DNA from: UBA10649 sp037130755
GTDB taxonomy: Bacteria > Actinomycetota > Actinomycetes > S36-B12
Assembly (NCBI GenBank): GCA_037130755.1
Contig: JBAXSI010000010.1
Coordinates: 1-64,000 of the forward strand
Length of the DNA stretch: 64,000 nucleotides
Direction of reading: 5' to 3'
How positions within the stretch are numbered: the first letter of the stretch is position 1; every line of letters begins with the position of its first letter. The notes beneath the pieces are model-generated. The model was given only the letters and a program-made list of their open reading frames with translations, did not search any database and was not told the DNA's origin. The translations under genes and the position numbers were made by a program. Shown here piece after piece: positions 7,914 through 16,077 of this stretch.

Positions 7914-9551
7914 CTACTGCTCGAACCAGCGCGGAGAGGTCGTGCGCGGCGGGAACAGGCGCTGGTTCCAGACGACGATGCGTGGCTCGCCGCGGTCGTT
8001 CGCCTCGCGCGCGCGGATCAGGGCACCCGCGATGCCGGTGACGTCGTCGACCCGCTCGACGGTGATGCCGAAGGCCGCACCGAGCGAGCCCCACTCGGGC
8101 ACGAACAGGTCCACGCCCCGCTCGGGATGTCCGAACACCTGCTGATCGAATCGCAGCATGCCGTAGCCGCCGTCGTCGATGATCATCAGCGTGATGGGCA
8201 GGGACTCCTGCGCGTAGGTGGCCAGCTCGCCGATCGCGAACATGGGGCCACCATCGCCGCAGACGGCGAGGGTCGGGATCCCCAACGACGCAGGGCCGAT
8301 CGCGGCAGGCAGGGCGAAGCCGAGAGTTCCCCAGCCCACGGGGTACTGCAGTCGCCGAGGGCGCGGCTGTTGGCTGTAGCCCCCGACCCAGTACGCGCCG
8401 ACCGCCATGTCGCACACGACTGCGCCGTCCGCTGCCCATCCCGCCTCAACCTGCTCCACCCAGCTGATGGCGGGTGCGGTGCGCGGGTCGGCGTGGAGAC
8501 GCTCGACTATCTGGGTGCGGATGCCGGACACGTCTGTCCACGGCGTCCTCGGCTGGACGCTCATCGCATCGAGCACGTCGCCGAGATCGGTCAGGGCGAG
8601 ATTGACGTCGGCCTTGATCAGGCAGTCGAGGTCGATCGTCCGGTCGATCAGGGAGCCGAGAGTGACGGCGGCACGACGCTCGGGGAGTGGAATCCGCCAG
8701 TTCTTGGTGTTCATGCCGTCAAAGGACGAGCCGAGGATGATCAGCAGGTCGGCCTCGGCCAGCACCTGGCCCGCCTCAGGCTCGTGAACGGGCGCGTTGA
8801 CGAGAAGGGGGTCGCCGGCGAGCAGGCCGCGACCGGCATACGAGGTGAGTACGGGAGCACCCAGTCGGTGGGCCAGTGCGCGCGCGGAGTCCTCCGCGCC
8901 CGATGTCACGACTCCGCCACCCAGCCACAGGACGACGCGGGCTGACGAGGTGATGAGTTCAGCCAGTGCCGTGATGTCGTTCGGGTCGGCGTTGTTGGCA
9001 GGCATCCGCGGGATGTGGGGAACTGCGGCCGTCCAGGGCTCGCCGAGGACGTCGGAAGGCACGCCGACGTAGCTCGACAATGGCGGTGGCCCCCACGCGT
9101 CCCGCAGCGCCAGCACGGTCGAGGCGATCGCCTCCTGACGGGTCTTCGCGGCGCGCGACGGAGCGCCGAACGCGGCGAACATCGCGCCCTGATCGGCCAT
9201 CTCGTGCAGGATGCCGCGAGGTCCGCCGGGTGAGCGCAGCGACTGATTGACCTCGCTGGCGATGGCGATGACTGCCGAGCCGCTGATGAACGCCTCGCCG
9301 AAGGCACCGAGAATGTTGGCTGCCCCCGGGCCGGAGGTCAGTAGCGCGGCGGCCGGGTTGCCCGTGGCCCGGAACACTCCGTCGGCCGCGTAGCCGGCCG
9401 CCTGCTCGTGCCGCACGCCGATGATGCGCGGGCTCGACGCGGCGTCGGCGTCCCAGAAGGGCAGGTTGTGCACGCCTGGGATGCCGAAGGCGGTCGTCAC
9501 GCCATGCCGACCCAGCAGCTCGAGGATGACCGAGGCCACCGAGGGATTCAT
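7914..9551 (-). CDS. ThDP-dependent 2-oxoacid decarboxylase/acetolactate synthase-like enzyme
   Basis: 545 residues with the three-domain ThDP enzyme plan. The N-terminal Pyr domain has the cofactor-activating glutamate in GVRHEQAAGYAADG (about residue 50). The central Rossmann-like domain has VLWLGGGV. The C-terminal PP domain has the metal/ThDP motif CGDGGPMFAIGELATYA followed by IIDDGGYGML, where Asp-Asp replaces the more usual Asn-Asn. RGILHEMADQ resembles 5-guanidino-2-oxopentanoate and benzoylformate decarboxylases more than biosynthetic acetolactate synthase, and no small regulatory subunit gene is nearby. A 2-oxoacid decarboxylase is therefore the better reading; the substrate is open. 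It precedes the LtrA-like gene by five bases. Confidence 0.78.
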   Translation of the reverse strand: MNPSVASVILELLGRHGVTTAFGIPGVHNLPFWDADAASSPRIIGVRHEQAAGYAADGVFRATGNPAAALLTSGPGAANILGAFGEAFISGSAVIAIASEVNQSLRSPGGPRGILHEMADQGAMFAAFGAPSRAAKTRQEAIASTVLALRDAWGPPPLSSYVGVPSDVLGEPWTAAVPHIPRMPANNADPNDITALAELITSSARVVLWLGGGVVTSGAEDSARALAHRLGAPVLTSYAGRGLLAGDPLLVNAPVHEPEAGQVLAEADLLIILGSSFDGMNTKNWRIPLPERRAAVTLGSLIDRTIDLDCLIKADVNLALTDLGDVLDAMSVQPRTPWTDVSGIRTQIVERLHADPRTAPAISWVEQVEAGWAADGAVVCDMAVGAYWVGGYSQQPRPRRLQYPVGWGTLGFALPAAIGPASLGIPTLAVCGDGGPMFAIGELATYAQESLPITLMIIDDGGYGMLRFDQQVFGHPERGVDLFVPEWGSLGAAFGITVERVDDVTGIAGALIRAREANDRGEPRIVVWNQRLFPPRTTSPRWFEQ

Positions 9552-9582
9552 GACAGAACGCTATCGCCCAGCACGAACCCGA

Positions 9583-11127
9583 TCAGGCTCGTGCTTCGAA
9601 CATCCCGAGGACCGCTGCGAACCCGAGAACGCTCCGCGGGGAGTATGCCGCCCGCCAGAGACCGCCGTGGTTCGCGCCCTGAACGTAGAGGTCCATTGGG
9701 TTGCCTAGGACGGTCGCGGGGTTGGCCGCTGCGTCGGGATTGCGCAGGTCATGAACGAGGAGCGCCGCCATCAAGGTCGTCGACGTGGCCGGCTCGAAGA
9801 CCTCCACGCCGAAGCGTCCGGCTCCGGCGTATGCGGCGGCGAGTGCACGGCTCTTGACCACGGACTGCGTGCGCGTGGCTGGTGCGAGGTTCAGTGAGAC
9901 GGGTGTGCCACTGGCCCGGGCGACCAGAGCACGCCACCGCTGGAGCCGCTTGGCCAGTGCGTAGTTGGGACCCTGCTGCGGCACGAGCGAATCGTTGATG
10001 CCGAAGGGCATGCCGTCGTCCGACACGTAGTCGGCCGGATAGTTGGGCTCGAACTGCTTGAGCAGGCGCAGGGGACTCTGCAGCAGCCCGCTCAAGCCGC
10101 GCGCACCCCATCGGCGGCGGGACTCCTCGACCGCAGCCATCGGCACCATGAACACGTCGGTCGGGGTGGCGAGGAAGGCAAGAGTCAGGTCGTCGCGCTG
10201 GGACATCAGGGCGACCGCGACGGCGTCGGAGGCCATCGAGAGCAGGACATGGACCGCGCCCTCGGCGTACGCATACGAGCCGAGAACGAACGGCTGCTCG
10301 ATCTCCTCGAGCCACGCGGTGATCTCTGGTGTCTGGCGCAGCAGGTCCGCCCCGGCGTGAGCCGCGATGGTCGAGTCGTCCTCGGGATGCACGACGCCGC
10401 CCACGACGAAGGGCGGATTGCCTCGCTCGTCGAACGCGATCGGGATGCGCAGGGAGCCGGCAGTGCTGCGCGTCGTTGCGATCAGCCGTTGCCACAGGTC
10501 TGGACGGGGCAGGTCCACGGCATGGACGCTGGCTCCCCACCGAAGGAGCGACCGCGTCGGTCCCATCTCGGCCCCCGCTCCGAGGATGGCAATGTCGACG
10601 TCGCTGAGGTCGAGCCAGTCGGGGTTGTCGAGGACGAGGTGCAGGGCCTCGGCGAAGCCGGGCTCAGCCACGCCGTGCGCGACCCACTGGTCGATCTGCG
10701 TGCGCAGCTGGTCGCCGAACAGGCGGCGACCGCGATACGGGAGCGAGAGGTCGGATTCGCGGGGGGAGGAGCCGCGAACGGTCACGGAGCCGAAGCCCTG
10801 ACGGTGATGCTGCTGCATCGCCTCGGACAACGGTAGCTGATCACCGCGGCGGGCGAAGACGAAACGCCGATGCGCGGACTCCAGGCCGCCGGTCGAGATG
10901 GTCAATGCCGCACCGCGATGCAAGGCGGCGTCGAGGACGATGTCGCGAAGGGGTCCGACGTAGCCGGAGCGCCAGTCGCGGGTGTGCTCGATACGCGCGG
11001 CAAGTTCGGGATCGACCTGACGTACGGAGTCGGCGAAGATCGCCCGGCCCGTCGCAGTGGTGCTCCGGTGGCCGTCGCCGCCCTCGGGGAAGCACACGCC
11101 CTCCATCCCGGAGCGTGTGTCTGCCAT
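9583..11127 (-). CDS. Conserved protein of unknown function with Rossmann-like glycine motif
   Basis: 514 residues that I cannot place in a characterised family. Visible features are an N-terminal basic/polar region and a dinucleotide-binding-like turn DIAILGAGAEMG at about 178-189, followed by GASVHAVDLPR, the pattern of a beta-alpha-beta fold ending in an acidic residue. The C-terminal half is rich in hydrophobic alternation with GANHGGLWRAAYSPRSVLGF near the end. There is no signal peptide or convincing membrane helix series. It lies 31 bases before the ThDP-enzyme start on the same strand and 68 bases after the PLP-decarboxylase stop, so it may belong to that amino-acid-related operon. 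Confidence 0.6.
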   Translation of the reverse strand: MADTRSGMEGVCFPEGGDGHRSTTATGRAIFADSVRQVDPELAARIEHTRDWRSGYVGPLRDIVLDAALHRGAALTISTGGLESAHRRFVFARRGDQLPLSEAMQQHHRQGFGSVTVRGSSPRESDLSLPYRGRRLFGDQLRTQIDQWVAHGVAEPGFAEALHLVLDNPDWLDLSDVDIAILGAGAEMGPTRSLLRWGASVHAVDLPRPDLWQRLIATTRSTAGSLRIPIAFDERGNPPFVVGGVVHPEDDSTIAAHAGADLLRQTPEITAWLEEIEQPFVLGSYAYAEGAVHVLLSMASDAVAVALMSQRDDLTLAFLATPTDVFMVPMAAVEESRRRWGARGLSGLLQSPLRLLKQFEPNYPADYVSDDGMPFGINDSLVPQQGPNYALAKRLQRWRALVARASGTPVSLNLAPATRTQSVVKSRALAAAYAGAGRFGVEVFEPATSTTLMAALLVHDLRNPDAAANPATVLGNPMDLYVQGANHGGLWRAAYSPRSVLGFAAVLGMFEARA

Positions 11128-11195
11128 TGGCGGAGAATAGCCAATCCACGAGGGTCCTCGTGGATCCAGCCCTCAATCGCGGCCCGGCAGGAGCC

Positions 11196-12641
11196 TCAGT
11201 GGTCGGCGCAGAGGGTCTGGCCGATCTCGGCTGCCACGTCGAGGAGGACCTGCACGTCCTCACGTGTTGTGCGGAAGTTGGTGAAGCACGGTCGCAGCCA
11301 GGTCTGTCCGTCGATGATCGCCGGGGAGATGTAGACACGGCCGTCGTGCTGCATGGCTCGACAAAGGTCGTCATTGTGGCGGTCGAGGTCCGTGCAGCCA
11401 GCCACGACATGGCGGATGGGCGTGATCGACAACTGGGGTCTGTGCACCCGGGTCTCGAAGGACGGGTGCGCCCGGGCCAGGTCGTACAGGAGGTTCGCCT
11501 GCAGCAGGTTCTCCTCAATTGCGCCCCGGAACGCCTGAGCGCCGTGGACGCGCAGTGCGAGCCACAGCTTCAGTGCACGGAAGGGGCGCGAGTACTCGAG
11601 GGTGACATCGACTGCGTTGAGTGCGTCGCCCTCGTGCGGGATGTAGGCCTCATTGTGTGAGAAGGCCGTGGCGAGGTCCTCGGTGCGGCGGACGAGGACG
11701 GCGCTGCATGCCTTGGGCACGAACATCCACTTGTGGGCGTCGACACTGAGAGAGTCGGCCCGCTGCAGGCCGGCGAATCGCCCCTTGTAGGAAGGCACGC
11801 CGGCTGCTGGCAGGCCATAGGCACCGTCGATGTGCAGCCAGACCGAGTGCTCGGCGCAGACGTCGGCGATGGCGTCGATGGGGTCGACGGCGCCCGTCAG
11901 GGTCGTGCCCGCCGTGGCAATGACGGCGATTGGGGTGAGCCCGGCGTCCTTGTCGGCCGCGATCAGTTCGTCGAGCGCGGACGCGGACATGCGGCGGTAC
12001 TCGTCGATCGGCACCGGGCGAACGTTGTCGCGACCGATGCCCAGGAGCTCCGCGGCCCGGGTGATCGAGTAGTGCGCCTCGGCCGAGCAGTACATGGTCG
12101 GCGAGTGGTGGCCCATCCCGCTCTGGCGGCTGCCGGGCAGGGCGCGCTCCCGAGCGGCGGCCAGGGCAGTGATGTTGCTGATCGTCCCGCCGCTGGTGAA
12201 GTAGCCCGCCGTCGCGGGGTAGTCGAGAAACTCGGCGAGCCAGCTGATCGACTGGTGCTCGAGGCGGGTAGCGGCGCGGGCGTCGAGCGCGAGGTTGATG
12301 TCGTAGGACGCCGCCAGCATGTCGGCGACGGCGCCCACCTCAAGCCCGCTCGATCCGATGTAGGCGAGGTAACGCGGCCGAGACTGGGCCAAGGAGGCGT
12401 CGAGCACGTCGGCTGCGAGGTCGAGGTCCCTCAGCACGTCGCCGGGTGCCTCCGGTAGGGGCTCGGCCAGCGACTCGATCAGTGAGTCGGAGGTCTCGGT
12501 CTCGATGTCGCGCGGCTCGTCGAAGTCGTGCCAGGCGCGCGCCACCAATTCCGCGGCGTGGCGGAGGGCCTCATCCCGGCGCGCGCCGAGCGAGAGCGAA
12601 CGGTGGGCCTCCGTCATGTCGGGATAGGCGTCCATCGTCAT
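11196..12641 (-). CDS. PLP-dependent group II amino acid decarboxylase
   Basis: 481 residues of the aromatic-L-amino-acid/glutamate/DABA decarboxylase fold. The PLP lysine lies in SLSVDAHKWMFVPKAC (about residue 300). The cofactor aspartate and histidine context is WLHIDGAYGLPA, and an ATAGTTLTGAVDPI strand precedes it. TSGGTISNITALAAAR is the family's N-terminal substrate loop. The product would be an amine and CO2, with aromatic or other amino acids as candidates. I start at the ATG whose first bases overlap the DUF202 stop (ATGA), with GGAG five bases ahead. Coupling to two DUF202 membrane proteins is unusual. Confidence 0.85.
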   Translation of the reverse strand: MTMDAYPDMTEAHRSLSLGARRDEALRHAAELVARAWHDFDEPRDIETETSDSLIESLAEPLPEAPGDVLRDLDLAADVLDASLAQSRPRYLAYIGSSGLEVGAVADMLAASYDINLALDARAATRLEHQSISWLAEFLDYPATAGYFTSGGTISNITALAAARERALPGSRQSGMGHHSPTMYCSAEAHYSITRAAELLGIGRDNVRPVPIDEYRRMSASALDELIAADKDAGLTPIAVIATAGTTLTGAVDPIDAIADVCAEHSVWLHIDGAYGLPAAGVPSYKGRFAGLQRADSLSVDAHKWMFVPKACSAVLVRRTEDLATAFSHNEAYIPHEGDALNAVDVTLEYSRPFRALKLWLALRVHGAQAFRGAIEENLLQANLLYDLARAHPSFETRVHRPQLSITPIRHVVAGCTDLDRHNDDLCRAMQHDGRVYISPAIIDGQTWLRPCFTNFRTTREDVQVLLDVAAEIGQTLCADH

Positions 12642-12979
12642 CTCCACTCCGTCAGCACGAGCACGATGGCGGCGACTGCGGTGATCGTCGCGGCGCCGGA
12701 GATGATCGCTACCGGCAAGGGGCGTGCCGCGGGTCGCTTACCTGCAAGCGCGGCTGTGGTGGACGCCCATACCCGTCGCGACACCACGGAGCTTGTCAGG
12801 AGGACGACGGCACCGATCGCCGACAGGCCGATGACCAGGCTGGCGGCAGCACCGCTGAGGGCGGCATGGGCGGCCAGGAAGCCGATCATCGCGGCGAGGC
12901 CGACAAGGGTGCGGCTCCAGGCCAGGCCAGTGCGCTCGGCCTGGCTGCCGCGCGCCGCGGCAGAAGCGGGCACGCTCAT
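12638..12979 (-). CDS. DUF202 family small membrane protein (second copy)
   Basis: 113 residues with three predicted transmembrane helices and the DUF202 N-terminal signature QAERTGLAWSRTLVGL (about 12-27). It overlaps the upstream DUF202 gene and the downstream PLP decarboxylase by four bases at each end (ATGA), so the three are translationally coupled. Function is unknown for the family; yeast and bacterial relatives are short three-helix proteins such as YidG/YidH. It is probably a partner of the preceding DUF202 protein. Confidence 0.8.
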   Translation of the reverse strand: MSVPASAAARGSQAERTGLAWSRTLVGLAAMIGFLAAHAALSGAAASLVIGLSAIGAVVLLTSSVVSRRVWASTTAALAGKRPAARPLPVAIISGAATITAVAAIVLVLTEWR

Positions 12980-13350
12980 TGCGCGAGCACCACGCCGATG
13001 ACCGACAGGACGGCGAGGATCGCGATCCCGAAGGCGAGCACGGGTGCAAGGCGCGAGGGTGGGATGCCGTTCGCCTGCCGCATCGCCCGCTCGACGCGCA
13101 GCCAGCGGAACCATGCAGCCGCGCACGTGAGCCCGCCCAGCAGGACCAGCCCCGCGGCCACGAGGATCGAGACGCCCCTGGCCATCTGCGTCGAGACGAA
13201 CGTGGCCACGCCGACGCCGAGTGCGATCAGGCCGAGGCCGGTCCGGATCCAGGCGAGGAAGGTCCGCTCATTGGCAAGCGAGAAGCGGGGGTCCGGGTCG
13301 GTGCCCGCGGACAGCAGCCGCGCCGACCAGCCGCTCGGCGATTCGCTCAT
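12976..13350 (-). CDS. DUF202 family membrane protein, YidH-like
   Basis: 124 residues. A short acidic N-terminus carries DPRFSLANERTFLAWIRTGL, the classical YidH/DUF202 signature, followed by three hydrophobic helices. It is first of a three-gene coupled set with the second DUF202 protein and the PLP decarboxylase. YidH/YidG pairs are common, but a decarboxylase partner is not something I can attribute to a known system. One possibility is a membrane element for the amine produced. Confidence 0.85.
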   Translation of the reverse strand: MSESPSGWSARLLSAGTDPDPRFSLANERTFLAWIRTGLGLIALGVGVATFVSTQMARGVSILVAAGLVLLGGLTCAAAWFRWLRVERAMRQANGIPPSRLAPVLAFGIAILAVLSVIGVVLAQ

Positions 13351-13398
13351 GCCGTGAGGATAGTTGCTGCCGGATCGAGGTGATCTCGTCTCGCCCGA

Positions 13399-14589
13399 TC
13401 ACGCATAGGCGATCGGACGATCCATCAGCTGCTTTCGATACGGCGCCAGGTCCTGCGTGCGATCCAGCCCGACGACGCCCACCAGGCCGGTGTCGTTGAC
13501 GTATTCCACGATGCACGCTCCGTCGATGTCGCCATCGACGAGCCTGACGTCCGTGGCGAGTCCGGGCATCCCGAAGGACTGAAGCTTGCGCTCGTACTGG
13601 TCGGACCAGAACGAGGGCATGGCGGTGAAGGGGGACCGATCCGGCTCGTCGCCACTTAGCAGCGCCGCCAGGGTCCGTCCGGCGCGACGCCCGGTCTCGG
13701 TAGGCATGTTCCAGTGCTCGATGCGTCGAGGGACGCCGTCGAAGAGCGCGTTGGGGTGACGCGCGACATCGCCCACCGCCACGACCGGGGCCGCGTCGGC
13801 GTGGGCCTGCATGGCGCTGTCGACGAGTACACCGTCCGACAGATCAAGGTCGTTGTCCGCGAGCCAGTCGGTGTTCGTGATCGAGCCGACGGCCTCGATC
13901 ACCAGGTCCGCGGGCAGTTCCGTTCCGTCGCTCAGCGCCACGGATCGGACGCGATCCTCGCCGAGGAATGCATCGACGGTATGACCGAGGTGGAAGTGCA
14001 CGCCGTGCCCCTCGTGATAGCGGCGCATGCTCGCGCCCAGTTCCGCACCGAGCGGGCGAGCCATCGGCTCGTCGTCGATCGCGACGATGGCGACCTCGGC
14101 GCCGAGCACCCGAGCCGTCGCCGCCGTCTCGCAGCCGATGAATCCCGCACCCATGATGATGACGTGGCTGCCGGGCACCAGCAGCCCGCGCAGCGCCTGC
14201 GCATCTGCGACTGTGCGAAGGACGTGACGTCCCTGGGCCGGTCCGGGGATGGGCAGCCGGCGGGGCCGGATCCCGCTGGCGATCACCAGGCCGTCGAAGT
14301 CGAGGACGGTGCCGTCGGCCAGCGTGATCGTGCCGCCCGCCAGGTCCGAGGAGACGACACCGGATCCGAGTCGCCAGGCCACGTCGTCGACCGAGCTCTT
14401 TCGCCGGAACTCCAGCGCCGAGACGTCAATGCCGGTAGCGAGTGCCTCCTTCGACAGCGGCGGGCGGCTGTAGGGGAGGTACTCCTCGTCGCCGACGACA
14501 GTCACGGGGCCTTGATACCCGGCCGCCCGCAGGCTCTCGGCCGCCCGCAGGCCGCCGAGGCCAGCGCCGACGACGACGACACCGTTCAT
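13399..14589 (-). CDS. NAD(P)H-dependent ferredoxin reductase, FAD-containing
   Basis: 396 residues of the rhodocoxin/putidaredoxin/terpredoxin reductase type. An N-terminal FAD motif GAGLGGLRAAESL, RPPLSKEAL (about 42-50) and a second Rossmann motif for NAD(P)H GAGFIGCETAA (about 152-162) are visible. ALSDGTELPADLVIEAVG and VAVGDVARHPN (FAD ribityl contact) follow, then the C-terminal reductase domain. It passes electrons from NAD(P)H to a ferredoxin that serves a P450. The start overlaps the stop of the ferredoxin gene by one base, making a ready redox pair for one or both P450s of this region. Confidence 0.9.
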   Translation of the reverse strand: MNGVVVVGAGLGGLRAAESLRAAGYQGPVTVVGDEEYLPYSRPPLSKEALATGIDVSALEFRRKSSVDDVAWRLGSGVVSSDLAGGTITLADGTVLDFDGLVIASGIRPRRLPIPGPAQGRHVLRTVADAQALRGLLVPGSHVIIMGAGFIGCETAATARVLGAEVAIVAIDDEPMARPLGAELGASMRRYHEGHGVHFHLGHTVDAFLGEDRVRSVALSDGTELPADLVIEAVGSITNTDWLADNDLDLSDGVLVDSAMQAHADAAPVVAVGDVARHPNALFDGVPRRIEHWNMPTETGRRAGRTLAALLSGDEPDRSPFTAMPSFWSDQYERKLQSFGMPGLATDVRLVDGDIDGACIVEYVNDTGLVGVVGLDRTQDLAPYRKQLMDRPIAYA

Positions 14590-14777
14590 CAGACGACCGT
14601 GATCGCCTGCATCGGGCAGACGTCGGCTGCCCGCTCGACGTCCTCGCGCAGGGCCTCCTCGACTTCGGCCTGGTAGTGCATCGTGCCTTCGTCATCGAGT
14701 GCGAAGACGCCGACCGCCTCGAAGCAGCACTGGCCGTAGTTCTGGCAGACGTCCCGATCTACGGTGATCTTGACCAT
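14589..14777 (-). CDS. P450-type ferredoxin, [3Fe-4S]/[4Fe-4S] single cluster
   Basis: 62 residues beginning MVKITVDRDVCQNYGQCC. The cluster cysteines are the first and the second or third Cys of CQNYGQCC and the one in CPMQAI. The site that would be the fourth cysteine is not cysteine in the usual CxxC spacing, as in Streptomyces/Rhodococcus P450 ferredoxins that carry [3Fe-4S]. A strong GGAGG site lies nine bases before the chosen ATG; the open frame continues 19 codons upstream but without family similarity. It forms an operon with the adjoining reductase and should feed a cytochrome P450. Confidence 0.9.
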   Translation of the reverse strand: MVKITVDRDVCQNYGQCCFEAVGVFALDDEGTMHYQAEVEEALREDVERAADVCPMQAITVV

Positions 14778-14874
14778 TCGTGTTCCTCCGGGGAGATGCG
14801 ACTTGTTCGTTCGGACGCTAATGGATATTTTCATTCAGTTCACTGTGTTCGTGCTGCTTGCCCGTGGAGGTTCC

Positions 14875-15582
14875 ATGACCCGTCCCCGGATCGCCCTGCT
14901 CGGGCGGTTCACGGAGTCTGCCAGTGCGCTGCGATACCGCGGCGTCGTTTCTTCCCGTGCGCTGCTCGACCTCATCTGGGTGGCCGGCGGCGATCCGGTC
15001 ACACTGCTTCCGGGAGCTGATCCCGCGGCGCTTGACTGGGCCGCACGACTGCGCGGATTCGACGGCGTCGTCCTGGCCGGCGGCGGTGACATCGATCCGG
15101 CTCGCTACGGCGGGGATGCCGAGCACGAGTCGGTCTATGACGTCGATGCAGTGCAGGACGAGTCCGACATCACCTTGGCGGCGTACTGCCTGACGAACGG
15201 TGTTCCCGTGCTGGCGGTGTGCCGGGGCCTTCATGTCGTCAACGTCGTGCGCGGTGGCACGCTCGTCGTGGACATGGACGAGAACCATCGCCACATGGTG
15301 CAGCGGGTCCCGCTGGGACCAGAGGCACGCGTTCTGGGGCTGACCGGGGACAGCGTCGAGATCTCGTGCTACCACCATCAGGCGATCGATCGGCTCGGCA
15401 CGGGCATGCGGATCGTGTCCGCCGCCGAGGACGGAACGCCCGAGGCGATCGCCATCGACGGACCTGGCTGGGCGGCGGGTGTGCAGTGGCATCCGGAGGA
15501 CACGTGGTCAACCGATGCTCAGCAGGTCGCCTTGATGGCGACCTTCGTGGCCGCTGCCTCCGAGGCGAACTCGCCGGCCTAG
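14875..15582 (+). CDS. Gamma-glutamyl-gamma-aminobutyrate hydrolase-like (peptidase C26, PuuD family)
   Basis: 235-residue class I glutamine amidotransferase-fold hydrolase. The nucleophile is in LAVCRGLHVVNVVRGG (Cys about 120), and the His-Glu pair is in GVQWHPED near residue 205. FDGVVLAGGGDIDP is the PuuD-like substrate loop. PuuD enzymes cut gamma-glutamyl amides such as gamma-Glu-GABA to release glutamate. It starts at an ATG preceded by GTGGAGG and is divergent from the ferredoxin. Its end overlaps the converging MarR gene by four bases. It fits with the two gamma-glutamyl ligase-like enzymes further along. Confidence 0.85.
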   Translation: MTRPRIALLGRFTESASALRYRGVVSSRALLDLIWVAGGDPVTLLPGADPAALDWAARLRGFDGVVLAGGGDIDPARYGGDAEHESVYDVDAVQDESDITLAAYCLTNGVPVLAVCRGLHVVNVVRGGTLVVDMDENHRHMVQRVPLGPEARVLGLTGDSVEISCYHHQAIDRLGTGMRIVSAAEDGTPEAIAIDGPGWAAGVQWHPEDTWSTDAQQVALMATFVAAASEANSPA

Positions 15583-16076
15583 TCGCCCGAAGCAGTCCGC
15601 GTCATCTTGCGCAGGAACTCCGCTGCCGCGGGCAGCTCCTCGCGCGGCAGGCCGGAGACCACGTGCTGCTCCTCAGCGTTGAAGAGCGGGAACAGCTTCT
15701 TCATGAGGCGCTTGCCGGAGGCGGTGAGTCGGACGATGACGAGGCGGCCGTCGGTCGAGCTGCGCTCCCTCGTCACCAGGCCGCGGCCCTCCAGGGTCGT
15801 GAGCACGCCGGACAGCGTCGCCTTCGAGAACCCGCCCTCCTCAGCGATCATGCGGGTCTCGGCGTTCTCCCAGATCCACGTGATCCACAGGACCACGAAC
15901 GCCGTCCACGTCAGGTCGTGGGGCTGGAGGACCGTGCGCTCGAGGTGGTTGCGCACGGCATTGGCCGCCCGGAACAGATTCGAGGCGACGGCCATCGCCT
16001 CGAAGTCCAGTGTCAGCCCGTCGAGGCGGGACTCCACCGCACGCTCGGTCTCGGCGAGCGTGTGCGGTCCTGCCAT
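15579..16076 (-). CDS. MarR family transcriptional regulator
   Basis: 165 residues. A MarR winged helix is visible as MIAEEGGFSKATLSGVLTTLEGRGLVTRERSSTDGRLVIV, broken here only for description: recognition helix about 85-105, beta wing with DGR about 110-118. It lies last in the hpaE-to-MarR operon, one base after the Rieske gene stop, and probably controls that operon in response to an aromatic ligand, as HpaR does in homoprotocatechuate clusters. Its own operator is not certain; an inverted repeat upstream of hpaE (23533-23546) is a candidate. Confidence 0.87.
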   Translation of the reverse strand: MAGPHTLAETERAVESRLDGLTLDFEAMAVASNLFRAANAVRNHLERTVLQPHDLTWTAFVVLWITWIWENAETRMIAEEGGFSKATLSGVLTTLEGRGLVTRERSSTDGRLVIVRLTASGKRLMKKLFPLFNAEEQHVVSGLPREELPAAAEFLRKMTRTASGD

Positions 16077-16077
16077 G

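Noticed and set aside
6742..8439. A 565-codon frame extending the LtrA-like protein upstream
   Set aside because: The extra 177 codons overlap the well-supported ThDP enzyme in another frame and show no family similarity.
7914..9551. Biosynthetic acetolactate synthase (ilvB)
   Set aside because: No regulatory subunit or other ilv genes nearby, and RGILHEMADQ and the Asp-Asp in the ThDP motif point to a decarboxylase-type relative.
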